Assembly: GCA_002633025.1 (NCBI GenBank)
Contig: NMRB01000473.1
Coordinates: 294,246-358,245 of the forward strand
From: Notospermus geniculatus
Taxonomy: Eukaryota; Nemertea; Pilidiophora; Heteronemertea; Lineidae
Length of the DNA stretch: 64,000 nt
Direction of reading: 5' to 3'
The notes below the pieces were generated by a model. It was not told the DNA's origin. It did not search any database and saw nothing but the letters and a program-made list of their open reading frames with translations. Every line of letters begins with the position of its first letter. Positions within the stretch are counted from its first letter, which is position 1. The translations under genes were made by a program, and so were the position numbers. Positions 1 to 8,676 of the stretch are shown here, in pieces.

Positions 1-639
1 CAAAGGGCTCGCGGGGAAAGTTGCGGACTTTCTCACAAATTTTCACGAGCGATTTCTTTTTTGTGCGTGGATCGATGGTCAATCTGATTTCGAATATGAT
101 CTGGAAAAAACTTCTTCTAAGGCCGTTCCAGCCCCGATTTTTGGATTTCAGACGAAAACACCGAAAATTATTCAGTTTTCTGTTTTGACCTTTTTCAGGC
201 CACTAATTAAGCAATTGCTAATTAGTTATTTCAATTTTGAAAAATCGGGCCTCGAACGACCATAGAACACGCCATGCTGCATCCATCACTACCTAAAATC
301 CGGTCATTTGGAGCCGGCTGTACCCGTCATCGCCTCTGAAAACTTCATCTGGGACTTGCCATTGTTCATGAATAAAGTTACATAATCAGTTAATTATTGT
401 GCAGTTTTTCAATTCGGAGATCTGAAACAATACATAAACTCACAAATTTCGTTGGCAAAATAATCTTCGGTCGTAACACATTCGTGCAATTCAATTTCAA
501 ACGGACCTCAATTGGATGCGTTCACTATCTCCCCCGCCACCTTAATATATCGTACCGACATTCATCAGAGAATTGTTCATGCCGTTTATCGCCACTCAAA
601 TCCGCAATAGTACTCGCAGCAGGGCTGATCGTAACTTGC
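1..639. other. No gene recognised
   Basis: I see no supported coding region, RNA gene or clear repeat structure here. Short open frames exist on both strands but lack motifs or splice context. The stretch may be flanking DNA of the retroelement or part of its LTR, because the outer LTR edge could not be fixed. Confidence 0.4.
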
Positions 640-1414
640 GGTAAGTTTGTGTGATGCTCGGGCCAACCTAGGCCTACAGATATAGAAGAACCCGTACTTT
701 TATCAGTTATAATCACTTTTATTCTGCGTAACTGGAGCATACACGCTGCCTCGTGTCTACCGTACAATCCGCATCGCAACACCGTCTCCGCCCCAGCCGC
801 AACGCCAGCCAACACCGTGCCCAGGATCGTCAGGTGCCACTGTCCAGTTCAATGGCGATCACAGAACACGGGGCCGGCTCACCACACCATCCCCCCACGA
901 AATTTGGTCAGGGCTACTCTGACCAACTACATAGAACTCCAAAATATTAATACTAAGTACCGCATACAAAAATAATAACATCTTTCAGTGTTAACACGAA
1001 TCAGCAGTTCATCTAAATGTACGCACAAGAACAAAAACTCAATGGAAGAAATACCAGCTGTGTCCAGGATTTCCAAAGTCCAAACTCGTGTCTTATCCAC
1101 ATCAAATCTAAGTATCCACAAAACTCCGATAATCTAATACGAACATACTAATCGACTTCTAGTCTTATCCACAACTGATCGTGATACCCTGTGTTCTATC
1201 ACGGAACTGCCAAAAGAATCCACAATCCAGAAGTACCAGAGAATCCAACAGCAGCTACTCGTACTGCAACAGTATCCACCAAAGACTCCATAATCCGAAC
1301 TGATTTCACAAAGGATCCAACAGTAACTAAATCAATCGAAGAAATTACACAAAGTTTACAAATATTCACAAACAAAAACGCATACCAATACAGTCAGTTG
1401 TGCCAGGGTGGCGA
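640..1414 (-). repeat. Candidate 3' LTR of the Gypsy element
   Basis: The stretch lies directly downstream of the polypurine tract on the minus strand, where a 3' LTR must begin. A minus-strand AATAAA lies at 723-718, a reasonable distance from a possible R/U5 end. Only the upper boundary (1414, next to the polypurine tract) is well placed. The lower boundary is a guess because no second LTR copy or flanking duplication is available, and the terminal TG...CA is not obvious. Confidence 0.35.
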
Positions 1415-1429
1415 CCCCCCTCCCCCCCC
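1415..1429 (-). other. Polypurine tract (plus-strand primer site)
   Basis: Read on the minus strand this is eight G, one A and six G, starting about 20 bases after the stop codon of the SGNH-like ORF. A purine run between the last gene and the 3' LTR is the expected plus-strand DNA primer of an LTR retroelement. The assignment rests on position and composition. Confidence 0.55.
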
Positions 1430-1450
1430 AAGAAGGCCTAAGGGGGAGGC

Positions 1451-2257
1451 CTATATGTCCTCCTTCACATATTGAACCACGTAGCTCATCATCTCCAACA
1501 TCCCCTCCTTCGAATAGTGAAAGCCGGCCTTGTCGAAGGACCTCCTAGGAAGAGATGGATGCTCTATCGGTCTGAAACCAGTGTCCCGCATCATGTTACA
1601 GAACCTCATCATATTGTTACTCATTTCCGGGCTACTGCATACCGCAGGAGAGTTGGGGGGCTGCAAATGATACAAGCGTGCCAGCGGGTACTGCTCGGTC
1701 AGCCAGTTATACACTGCTCTCATGGCTGGCTCTGGGTCCCCATAACTTCTTGCATGATTGAGACCATGATTGAGTACAACGTCGCTGACATGGGCTCGAA
1801 CCTGCACCTTGTGCAACAGCCACCGCAGATCTTCTGCGCGTTGACCCGAGTATGACAATGGAAAGACCTCGGCTGAAGGCTTGCACAGGGAGAACATCGA
1901 ATCAGCCAGCAAAAGGATAGGGCGCGAACAAAATCCTACAAAGTGCCGCACGCGTGCAGCTGCCAGGCAGAGGCGGGATTCCACATCATGCAATTGGGCT
2001 GGGGACAGATGATTGGTCCTCAGAAACTCAATGAGAAGCTTCTTTACCCACTGCATGTCGGCGGGCCGTACATTCCACGATGCCGCAATCCTCTTACTCA
2101 TAAGGGTGGTCGCCGAGCATGCCACTGCACAAAGGGTTGTCCTCCCTCTTAGCTTGGCTACGATGAAAGCAAACAACTGCCGTTGGGCCTTCGACTTAGC
2201 TGCCTTGACTTCCGGGGGCATCTGGTCTATCTGGATTTCATCGCCTTGAAGCTCCAT
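1451..2257 (-). CDS. SGNH-esterase-like protein in the env position of a Gypsy element
   Basis: From the ATG at 2257 the protein has 268 residues. The open frame continues 16 codons further upstream to the pol stop, but that part reads as a splice-acceptor tract. SGNH/GDSL hydrolases use Ser (block I), Gly (II), Asn (III) and Asp/His (V). Counting from that upstream edge (codon 1 at 2305), the protein shows LLLADS with Ser136, a glycine in SYSGQR at 154, NHGLNHA with Asn183, and GFHYSKEG with His263. The usual first Gly of GDS is Ala, and the Asp expected three residues before the His is Ala, with an Asp two residues further upstream (258), so activity is uncertain. The N-terminal ~110 residues are helical and charged, of unknown role. 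SGNH-type esterases are known in some CR1 and Ngaro/DIRS retroelements; their presence here behind a Gypsy integrase is what I infer. An envelope protein is unlikely: no signal peptide is evident downstream of the ATG and no transmembrane anchor is seen. Confidence 0.68.
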   Translation of the reverse strand: MELQGDEIQIDQMPPEVKAAKSKAQRQLFAFIVAKLRGRTTLCAVACSATTLMSKRIAASWNVRPADMQWVKKLLIEFLRTNHLSPAQLHDVESRLCLAAARVRHFVGFCSRPILLLADSMFSLCKPSAEVFPLSYSGQRAEDLRWLLHKVQVRAHVSDVVLNHGLNHARSYGDPEPAMRAVYNWLTEQYPLARLYHLQPPNSPAVCSSPEMSNNMMRFCNMMRDTGFRPIEHPSLPRRSFDKAGFHYSKEGMLEMMSYVVQYVKEDI

Positions 2258-2275
2258 CTGCAAAACTAAAATGAT
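2258..2275 (-). promoter_or_regulatory. 3' splice acceptor directly before the SGNH ORF start codon
   Basis: On the minus strand a T-rich tract ends in TTTTGCAG at 2258, and the next three bases are the ATG of the SGNH-like ORF. A strong acceptor abutting a start codon suggests expression from a spliced subgenomic RNA, as for retroviral env genes. No donor can be identified because the 5' end of the element is missing. Confidence 0.5.
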
Positions 2276-2305
2276 AATGGTGAGATAGATGGCAACCGTG
2301 GACAA

Positions 2306-3757
2306 TTAATCATCTCCTCGGAGCCTATGAGCTTTCCTCAACCAGATCTGCTTCCGTTGTTGTAGCTTGTCCAGATGGGCACGGTGCAGTGGACAACAGC
2401 CAACTTGGCTGATGGACTGTCGGAATCGGACTGGTCTCTCAATCTCGCGCCGAGGGCGAAGGGAATAAGTTCTCGTTGGCATTTCACCCGCTGGGTCAAA
2501 GTGTTCGGGCTCCTCATCACTGGGTGGTGTATCATCATCCACTGAATGTTGGTCGATTATGGTATCTTCACTCCCATTAAAGGGGTCCAACTCGGAGGTA
2601 GTGTCGGTGTACACCATGTTATCCACCACGGGTTCCTCTGGGGGTTCGAGGGCCGAGTTCCCAGGGGCTTCCCCGATGACTACCTCCTCCTCCTCTGACT
2701 CGGAATAATCCTCGTTGTCCACCTGGTTATTACCGGTATCACTAGAGGGTTTAACTTTTGCACCCTGTCTCCGCTGAGCTGCCGTGGCTCGTTGGGAAGG
2801 AGCCTCCGAGCTCGCAGCGTCCCCTTCCTTTGTGGTTGCTCGTGAGTGGAAGGGTTTCCAGTTGTTCAAGTGAACAACCTTTGGCCTTGGTGCTTTTCCC
2901 TGTAATGGCCTAATGCGCAGGTTTACCTCTGACAACTTTTCAACCACTTCATACGGTCCCTTCCACTTCTTGCAAAACCTCCTCACTTGACCTGGGCGTA
3001 CCGTATGATTTTTCAGGAGTGCTAGGTCCCCCTGCGCATATGAGGTCGATTTCGCATTGCGGTTGTAGTTGGTGCGTTGCCTTTCGTGAGCCAAGTTTAG
3101 ATTGTCCCGCACCCTAGCATATGCCGATTCCAGCCTTTCCCGCAGGTCAGTGACATAGGTAGTGGTCTCCGCTGGCTCGAGGTCAGAAGTGCCGAGCATG
3201 ATGTCAAGTGGCAGGTACATCTCTTCCCCAAAAGTCATGGCAAAGGGGGTCTCCTGAGTTGACACCTGTATACTGGACCTAAAAGCCATTAGGGCTGCAG
3301 GTATGTGATCATCCCAGTCCCTTCCTTCCTCATCTACCATAGTTGTCAACATTCGTTTGATGGAACCATTGAAATTCTCCACCTGGCCATTACATTCTGG
3401 GTGGTAGGGAGTTGTCCTGCTCCTGTGGATACCCAACAGATTGCACATTTCTGCGAAAACTTCCGACTGGAAATTACTCCCCTGGTCAGAGTGCAAGCTC
3501 TCAGGCACTCCAAAACGGCTCACCCACTCATTAACCAACACGCGGGCGCATGTTTTTGCCTTGGCATTACGCAGGGGCCACGCTTCGGGCCATTTGGTAA
3601 ATGCGTCTTGGGCGACCAGAATATACTTATTGCCCCTCTTTGAAGGTGGATCTATCTCCCCCACCATATCTATGTGAAGTCGTTGATTCCGGCGGCCAAT
3701 CACCATCGGAACAAGGGGGCCTTGTATCGTTGTCCCACCGACTTGCTTTTCTGGCAA
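2306..3757 (-). CDS. Ty3/Gypsy integrase core with GPY/F module (3' part of pol)
   Basis: The 483-residue open frame is the catalytic part of a retroelement integrase, which joins element cDNA to host DNA in the nucleus. The DDE triad is visible as HIDMVG (Asp30), HSDQGS (Asp91) and GQVENFN (Glu127), giving the D-x35-E spacing of retroviral-type integrases. A TPYHPECNGQVE stretch is the usual signature around the Glu. A GPY/F module follows at about 265-300 (KKWKGPYEVV), then an acidic, low-complexity tail and a basic C-terminus, with no chromodomain seen. The frame opens with no ATG. The true N-terminal part, the zinc-binding domain, is in another frame at 3700-4114, so this is an internal fragment broken by a frame change. 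The TAA at 2306-2308 is followed in the same frame by the SGNH ORF. Confidence 0.93.
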   Translation of the reverse strand: MPEKQVGGTTIQGPLVPMVIGRRNQRLHIDMVGEIDPPSKRGNKYILVAQDAFTKWPEAWPLRNAKAKTCARVLVNEWVSRFGVPESLHSDQGSNFQSEVFAEMCNLLGIHRSRTTPYHPECNGQVENFNGSIKRMLTTMVDEEGRDWDDHIPAALMAFRSSIQVSTQETPFAMTFGEEMYLPLDIMLGTSDLEPAETTTYVTDLRERLESAYARVRDNLNLAHERQRTNYNRNAKSTSYAQGDLALLKNHTVRPGQVRRFCKKWKGPYEVVEKLSEVNLRIRPLQGKAPRPKVVHLNNWKPFHSRATTKEGDAASSEAPSQRATAAQRRQGAKVKPSSDTGNNQVDNEDYSESEEEEVVIGEAPGNSALEPPEEPVVDNMVYTDTTSELDPFNGSEDTIIDQHSVDDDTPPSDEEPEHFDPAGEMPTRTYSLRPRREIERPVRFRQSISQVGCCPLHRAHLDKLQQRKQIWLRKAHRLRGDD

Positions 3758-4114
3758 GGTGTACAGGCCCGGATGAAATCAGTGAGGTGCCGTTTGAGAC
3801 CAGGGCGCCAACACCGAAACGTTAACTTCGAGTGGGTCTTTCTCACACCCAGATGTGCTCCAGCAAACCCTTCATGTGTTTCAGACAGAGCTGCAGTTAT
3901 CAATGTCTTTGGAAGAACGAGACGCAGCCGGCCTTGATCAAATTGGATGTACAGGATCCCCACTCTGAACTTGAGTTGCGAGCATTGTGCCCAAATGGCT
4001 CTTTCCAGTGAGCTACATCCCTTCCGATGCCTCTGGAGGATCTCCATTCGCCTGTTCAAAATGCTGATACACCGCCTTTCATGATCCTGGGCCTTGCGGT
4101 TGGGAAACGTGCCA
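3700..4114 (-). pseudogene. Integrase H2C2 zinc-binding domain, frame-shifted from the core
   Basis: The frame shows a linker ending RLRLVLPKTL, then THEGFAGAHLG, a conserved aromatic/Trp-Pro segment and CTPCQKSK. These are the His-His-Cys-Cys ligands of the Gypsy integrase N-terminal domain. It overlaps the catalytic core ORF at 3700-3757 but lies in a different frame. One frame change near the CxxCQ motif therefore separates the two halves of a single protein. Upstream the frame runs to a stop near 4115 and nothing resembling RNase H precedes it, so the element is truncated there. Confidence 0.75.
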
Positions 4115-4131
4115 GTTTAACGGACGACAGA

Positions 4132-4167
4132 CACCCACACCCACGCACACACCCACACACACAAACC

Positions 4168-4207
<40 letters not shown>

Positions 4208-4217
4208 CACACATACG
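4132..4217. repeat. CA / ACGC microsatellite
   Basis: Simple CA-rich sequence with about ten ACGC units immediately follows the truncated end of the Gypsy element. Confidence 0.9.
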
Positions 4218-4891
4218 CGTCTTTGGTGCCAACCGAGGACCTACTTCAAATTACCATATAAACGAGGTCCTGCAACTGTCCACAGTTAGATAGCATGTTT
4301 AAATGTATTAGTCAAAATACCCCTTTGGATTTTTGTTAAAATTTCGACCCTCTCCGATTTTGATAAGATTAACATATCATATGTAACATTTCCCGTAGAA
4401 TCGAATGCAAGTGGTCCCATTGTCGTATGACTAATACTTTCCGAGAAAAAGGCTTACTTCCGGGTTGAAAAAGGGAATTAAGGGTCGAAATTTAAAAAAA
4501 ATGTCACCATTGTGTTCAGTGACCTTAACAAACAAAAGTTCCGTCAAATAAACTTTGTCCGAAAATAGGTACCAACCGATCGTCGGATAGGAGGAAACCG
4601 GTGCTATTGTCCGAAAAAGCCCTAGATGGACATTGCTTCCTTCCTGCACCCTTCACCTGCACATTTTTCTTCATTCACGCCAGGCATCATGGGACATCAC
4701 CATAAACCAATATCCAATCAAATTCGGCCTCATCAAGATGGTTACCATGGTAACATGCATCTCAAACTCAAGAAAAAAATTTAAAAGACCTCCCGCCCTC
4801 CTCAGACAATTGAGAGTCGAAGGATGTTAACCAACTATTTCATTTACATGGCCTTAAAACACGGGAGCCAATCAGGGTCATCCTTTCAAAG
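4218..4891. other. No gene recognised
   Basis: Only short open frames without motifs or splice context are present. No RNA gene or repeat was recognised. Confidence 0.4.
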
Positions 4892-5145
4892 TTACCCAGA
4901 ATTCCGAGTTCGCACAAAAGCGGAAGTCACATCGAACATAAATGTAATTTTAGCGCATGCATGGATGTGACATCGGACATGAATGTGAACTTTTACCATA
5001 CGCACATGTTACGTTTTGATTACCCACAATTCCGAGTTCGCATGAAACCGGAAGTAGCATCGAACATAAATGTAATTTTAGCCCATGCATAGATGTAACA
5101 TCGAACATGAATATGAACTTTATCGCATGCACACATTAAGTTTTA
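4892..5145. repeat. Two-copy tandem repeat of about 127 bp
   Basis: Unit 1 (4892-5019) and unit 2 (5020-5145) both begin TTACCCA, followed by AATTCCGAGTTCGCA. They run in parallel through CATCGAACATAAATGTAA and CATGCA steps, with scattered substitutions. No coding content was recognised. The repeat lies just outside the 10 kb transposon. Confidence 0.75.
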
Positions 5146-5247
5146 TCGAACATAAATGTGTATGTCCCATGCAAATATACACTTCCAACATAAATATGTT
5201 TGGTGTCGAATTTTGCAACGGATATCATGCCATAGTTGGTCACGACT

Positions 5248-5253
5248 GTTACG
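5248..5253. repeat. Left target-site duplication (GTTACG)
   Basis: GTTACG immediately precedes the terminal TACGGTGGCTGA. The same six bases directly follow the inverted terminal sequence at 15241-15246. A perfect 6-bp match at both edges supports a single insertion event for 5254-15240. Confidence 0.88.
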
Positions 5254-5743
5254 TACGGTGGCTGAGAAAGGCCATCATATTTTTATTTTTAAGTCGGGCG
5301 CCCGACTTATAACTCAGGCGCCCGACTTACGAAAGGCCATTATTTATTTATTTCATAACTCGGGCGCCCGACTTATAACTCGAGCGCCTGACTTATAACT
5401 CGGGAGCCCGACTTTTAACTCGGGCGCCTGACTTATAACTCGGGCGCCCGAAAGAAAATATATGATGCCTTTCGTAAGTCGGGCGCCCGAGTTAGTAAGT
5501 CAGGCGCCCGAGTTATAAGTCGGGCGCCCGAGTTATAAGTCGGGCGCCTGACTTACTAACTCGGGCGCCCGAGTTATGAAATAAATTATAAATAATGCAG
5601 CCTTTGGTAAGTCGGGCGCCTGAGTTATAAGTCGGGCGCCTGACTTATAACTCTGGCGCCTGAGTTAGTAAGTCGGGCGCCCGAGTTATAAGTCGGGCGC
5701 CCGACTTACGAAAAATAAAAATATGATGGCCTTTATCAGCTAC
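5254..5743. repeat. Palindromic array at the left transposon end
   Basis: Between two copies of the terminal motif lies a ~490-bp near-palindrome. Its arms start GAGAAAGGCCATCAT and ATTTTTATTTTT and are mirrored at 5710-5740. The interior is a run of units built on the 12-bp palindrome TCGGGCGCCCGA, separated by AGTTATAA or ACTTATAA. About two dozen degenerate copies are present, broken by two AT-rich TTATTTATTT spacers. At the right transposon end the corresponding place has a single base between the two terminal motifs. The block can fold into long hairpins. It is not a CRISPR array: the units are self-complementary and there are no unique spacers. Confidence 0.85.
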
Positions 5744-5774
5744 GGTGGCTGGGAAAGGACATCACATGATTTTA

Positions 5775-5980
5775 TTTTTCTCCAGTTATCTCGATCGATC
5801 GACTTTTATCTCGATCGCCCGACTTTTTTATCTCGATCGCCCGATTTTTTATCTTGATCGCCCGACTTTTTATCTCGATCGATCGACTTTTTATCTCGAT
5901 CGATCGACTTTTTATCTCGATCTCCCGACATTTCATCTCGATCGCCGGACTTTTTATCTCGATCGCCCGACTTACGAAAT
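5775..5980. repeat. Left subterminal array of ~21-bp units
   Basis: About ten units of the form ATCTCGATCGCCCGACTTTTT are present, some with the palindromic core CGATCGATCG. The array lies just inside the left end of the 10 kb transposon and is inverted at 14893-15181. Arrays like this at both ends of a transposon commonly serve as transposase binding sites; that role here is inference. Confidence 0.88.
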
Positions 5981-5994
5981 CGAGGCAATCCAAC

Positions 5995-7774
5995 ATGGAT
6001 GCCATTGTGACAAGTCTATTCCATGTTGGGCTAAGTCAAGCCGAAATGTGCTCAGTTCTCGCTCGGGGGTTCCATTACTATGTAAGTGAACGGCAGTTAC
6101 GTCGCATCCTTTCAAAACTCCGCTTACACAGACGAAAGACTTGGTCCGATTTAGACGAGGTTGTCGACTTTGTCAGCAGACAGCTCGCTGCGTCGGGACA
6201 GCTTCTTGGGTATAGATTCATGCACTTGAAGTGTATAACCAATGGTTTAGTAGTCAGCAAAGAAACTGTTCGAATAGTTCTAAAGCATCTTGATCCCGAG
6301 GGTGTTGAGCTTAGAAGGCATCGCAGACTTGTAAGAAGACGGTACAAGGTAAAAGGGCCAAATTATGTCTGGCACCTTGATTCCTATGATAAACTCAAGC
6401 CATATGGCATTTGTATAAATGGCTGCATCGACGGGTTTTCAAGATACCTTCTGTGGCTGGAAGCCTACAAGACGAACAGTGATCCCGCTGTCATAGGAGG
6501 CTACTTCATCAACACAGTAGAAAATCAAAAAGGTTGTCCGAAAATTATTCGAGCCGACCGTGGAACGGAGAATGGACACGTGGAACAAATGCAAACGTTT
6601 CTTCGTGAGAACAACGACAATGTGAATGATGAACGCTATTTTCAATACGGTAGAAGTACTGCAAATCAGCGGATTGAGTCATTTTGGGGGATTCTGCGAA
6701 AGCAGAATGCCGAGTATTGGATCACCCTCTTTAAGGAGCTGGAGGGACAAGGCCATTTTAGTGGCGACCTGAAAGACAAGGAGCTGATACGATTCTGCTT
6801 CATGACAATGATACAGGTAATGAAAAAAAATATAGTAGGCCTACATGATGCATCAATAAAGGATATCGAAATCACGTTATCCTAGAGCTACGTCTACACG
6901 AGAGACTAATTTGTCTCGGGTCAACTTTGTCTCGAGACAAAATAACCCGAGACAAGTAACGGAGCGTCTACACGGATTATAGTTCTGGCTTTGAATATGA
7001 CGTCACAAGCTGCAGAGTACACATGCTGCAGAGGCGCAGCAAAATGAGCCGTACATGCCCCAATATAGGCCTTTGTCCCGAGACAAACGGGCGACTGCGT
7101 CTACACGACAACTGTCTCGAGACAAAATTTGATTCGGGTTGACTTAACCCCCCTACCCTACTGGGGTCAAGTTAACCCGAGACAAAGTTGTCTCGAGACA
7201 ACTTAACTCGAGACAAGGCCTCGTGTAGACGGTTAACTGGAGCTAAAATCCTCCGTGTAGACGTAGCTCTAGTTGAAGTTGAGACTGCATTAGGTCTTAC
7301 GGCTATTTTCTCCTTTGTGGGTCGAACACGGTTAATCCAAATCGTTTTTTACGTACCGGTACGGATAAATCATTTCGCCGTACATTGGTGGCCGTTATTT
7401 TAGCAATGCACCCTACATTTCTTTTGTATTCTATGTATTTTCAGGAGGAGTTGGATGACGTCTGCACACTTTGGAATGCACACAGAATCAGGAAGTACAA
7501 CGATACCAATCTCCAACACGGCCGACCTTTCATGATGTACTACGTGCCAGAGTTGTTCGATGCTGAAGACTATCTTTGTGGTGTGGAAGAAAGAAAGAGC
7601 GAGCTTTGCCGGGATTACTGTTCCTTCAAATCAGAGTTTACATGCGACAAGGACATGTACGATTTATGCTGCTTACTAATGGACGAGCGTGGTCTGGACA
7701 TGCCAAGAGATCCTGATGAAGCTATCAATCTGTACTTAACTCTTAAGACTGTCATTGATGCCCTCATTGATTAA
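5995..7774 (+). CDS. rve-type DDE transposase (integrase core), two exons
   Basis: Exon 1 runs 5995-6816 and exon 2 runs 7445-7774, giving 383 residues. The donor is CAG|GTAATG at 6816/6817. The acceptor is TATTTTCAG|GAG at 7444/7445. The junction is phase 0 and restores a continuous protein (FCFMTMIQ then EELDDVCTLWNAHRIR). The protein has an N-terminal helix-turn-helix-like region (SERQLRRILSKL, 31-42), a conserved LDPEGVELRR (99-108), and an RNase H-fold integrase core. The catalytic residues are Asp129 (WHLDSYDKLKPYG), Asp188 (IRADRGTENG) and Glu228 (ANQRIESFWG). The C-terminal WNAHRIR/GRP segment is typical of this eukaryotic 'integrase core' family as I recall it. It would cut and join the transposon ends. 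The ATG at 5995 is chosen because the in-frame sequence upstream is just the terminal repeat array. No stop or frame change was found, so this gene may be functional. Confidence 0.92.
6817..7444 (+). other. Intron of the rve transposase
   Basis: GT (6817) and AG (7444) ends have good consensus, and the flanking exons join in phase 0 inside a family-conserved segment. Most of the intron is a MITE (6885-7269), which has lengthened it without touching coding sequence. Confidence 0.85.
6885..7269. mobile_element. 385-bp MITE with TA duplication inside the transposase intron
   Basis: Terminal inverted repeats GAGCTACGTCTACACG lie at 6885 and, inverted, end at 7269, flanked by TA on both sides. 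The interior is full of short palindromes based on TTGTCTCGAGACAA. There is no coding capacity. The TA duplication fits a Tc1/mariner-type mobilising enzyme. Confidence 0.85.
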
Positions 7775-8676
7775 TCAGTACCTTGCTCCTAGTGGTCATT
7801 GGGGTGGTTGCTCTATCCAGTATGAACATGAATGAATGAATGACAGTTTAAGTGTACGCCGCATATTGAATTCATTGTTTCATTTTCCGTTTAATTATTT
7901 GGGAAAATTTGCAGTTGGTGTGCACAAGAAGTTGGCTGTTCAAAGCTGTGCTAACTCTTCGCAAGGGACTGACAATATAATGTAAATGGCCTATCTTGGC
8001 CGGCAGTTTAGCAGAATTTGTCACTATAGTAACAAATCTGCTAAACTGCCGATGAAGATTGGTCCTTTGGCTCCATTGCCATTTGCTCGATCAGAGTAAA
8101 TAAGAGATAATGTAATATGAACTTCAAACGTTTATTGTAAACTGTCTTAAAAATAGAATTATAATATTGTTATTGGTTACAAGTTAAAACCTAGGTTCTC
8201 TCATCAGGCTGTCACCACGAGCATTGTCTCCGAAACAGTTGACCATTAAAGACACTGCTGGAAACGTCATGACGTACATGTAAGGTTGACACTCAGTACG
8301 CCAATCATTCATCGCTCGCTCCCACGACACCTGACGATAAAACATGTGCGGGAATTGTATTGGGCAGAAATAGGCATTTTGTGCTTTTGCCACAATAATT
8401 ACGCTGTAATTCTGTATATTACCAGAAATATATACTGTTCACTCTCATTACAAGTTGAAAGTTTGTCAGCCGCTGCTATATCTAACTCTAATCGCTAGGT
8501 CGATTGTCTATAAAAAATTAATATGAAAGTGGAGTCCGTCCGATTATTCATGTCTACCTTTACATGTATATTTCAGAGTTTGGGGCAAATTACAGTATGA
8601 CCCATTTTGGGCTATTCTATAGAGTCTATAGTGCAATACAAAGTCTTTCGAGTGATGGCTCAACAGACTGTCTCCA
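7775..8676. other. Convergent intergenic region inside the transposon
   Basis: The 3' ends of the two transposon genes face each other across about 0.9 kb. A minus-strand AATAAA-like signal lies near 8131, suitable for the HECT-like gene. A 69-codon minus-strand frame at 8184-8393 has no recognised motif and is probably 3' untranslated sequence. Confidence 0.5.
8001..8051. repeat. Hairpin between the convergent genes
   Basis: CGGCAGTTTAGCAGA..TTTGT at 8001-8021 pairs with the inverted copy ending at 8051, with one unpaired base and a ~10-base loop. It could be a transcript-end structure or a tiny foldback remnant. Confidence 0.7.

Larger units (their letters stand above)
640..4114 (-). mobile_element. 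5'-truncated Ty3/Gypsy LTR retroelement
   Basis: Read on the minus strand the order is: end of the RNase H-integrase linker, integrase zinc-binding domain, integrase core with GPY/F module, a separate SGNH-like ORF, a polypurine tract and then LTR-like sequence. This is the standard Ty3/Gypsy order with an extra gene in the env position. Protease, reverse transcriptase and RNase H are absent: the coding frame meets a stop at about 4115 and a CA-rich microsatellite follows, so the 5' part is lost. Integrase is also split by a frame change. The copy is therefore dead for autonomous movement, although its 3' half is well preserved. No matching second LTR and no target duplication were found in the window. 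Confidence 0.85.

Noticed and set aside
5290-5710. Evenly repeated palindromic units resembling a CRISPR array
   Set aside because: Units are self-complementary, spacers are not unique, no cas genes are present and the DNA is eukaryotic. It is a transposon-end array.
5854-5994. Upstream extension of the rve transposase reading frame
   Set aside because: The in-frame sequence before the ATG at 5995 is just the subterminal repeat array and opens without ATG.
6817-6885. Transposase ending at 6885 as a one-exon gene
   Set aside because: The family-conserved C-terminal segment is found at 7445-7774 and joins in phase across good GT-AG sites. The 6817-6885 codons are intron.
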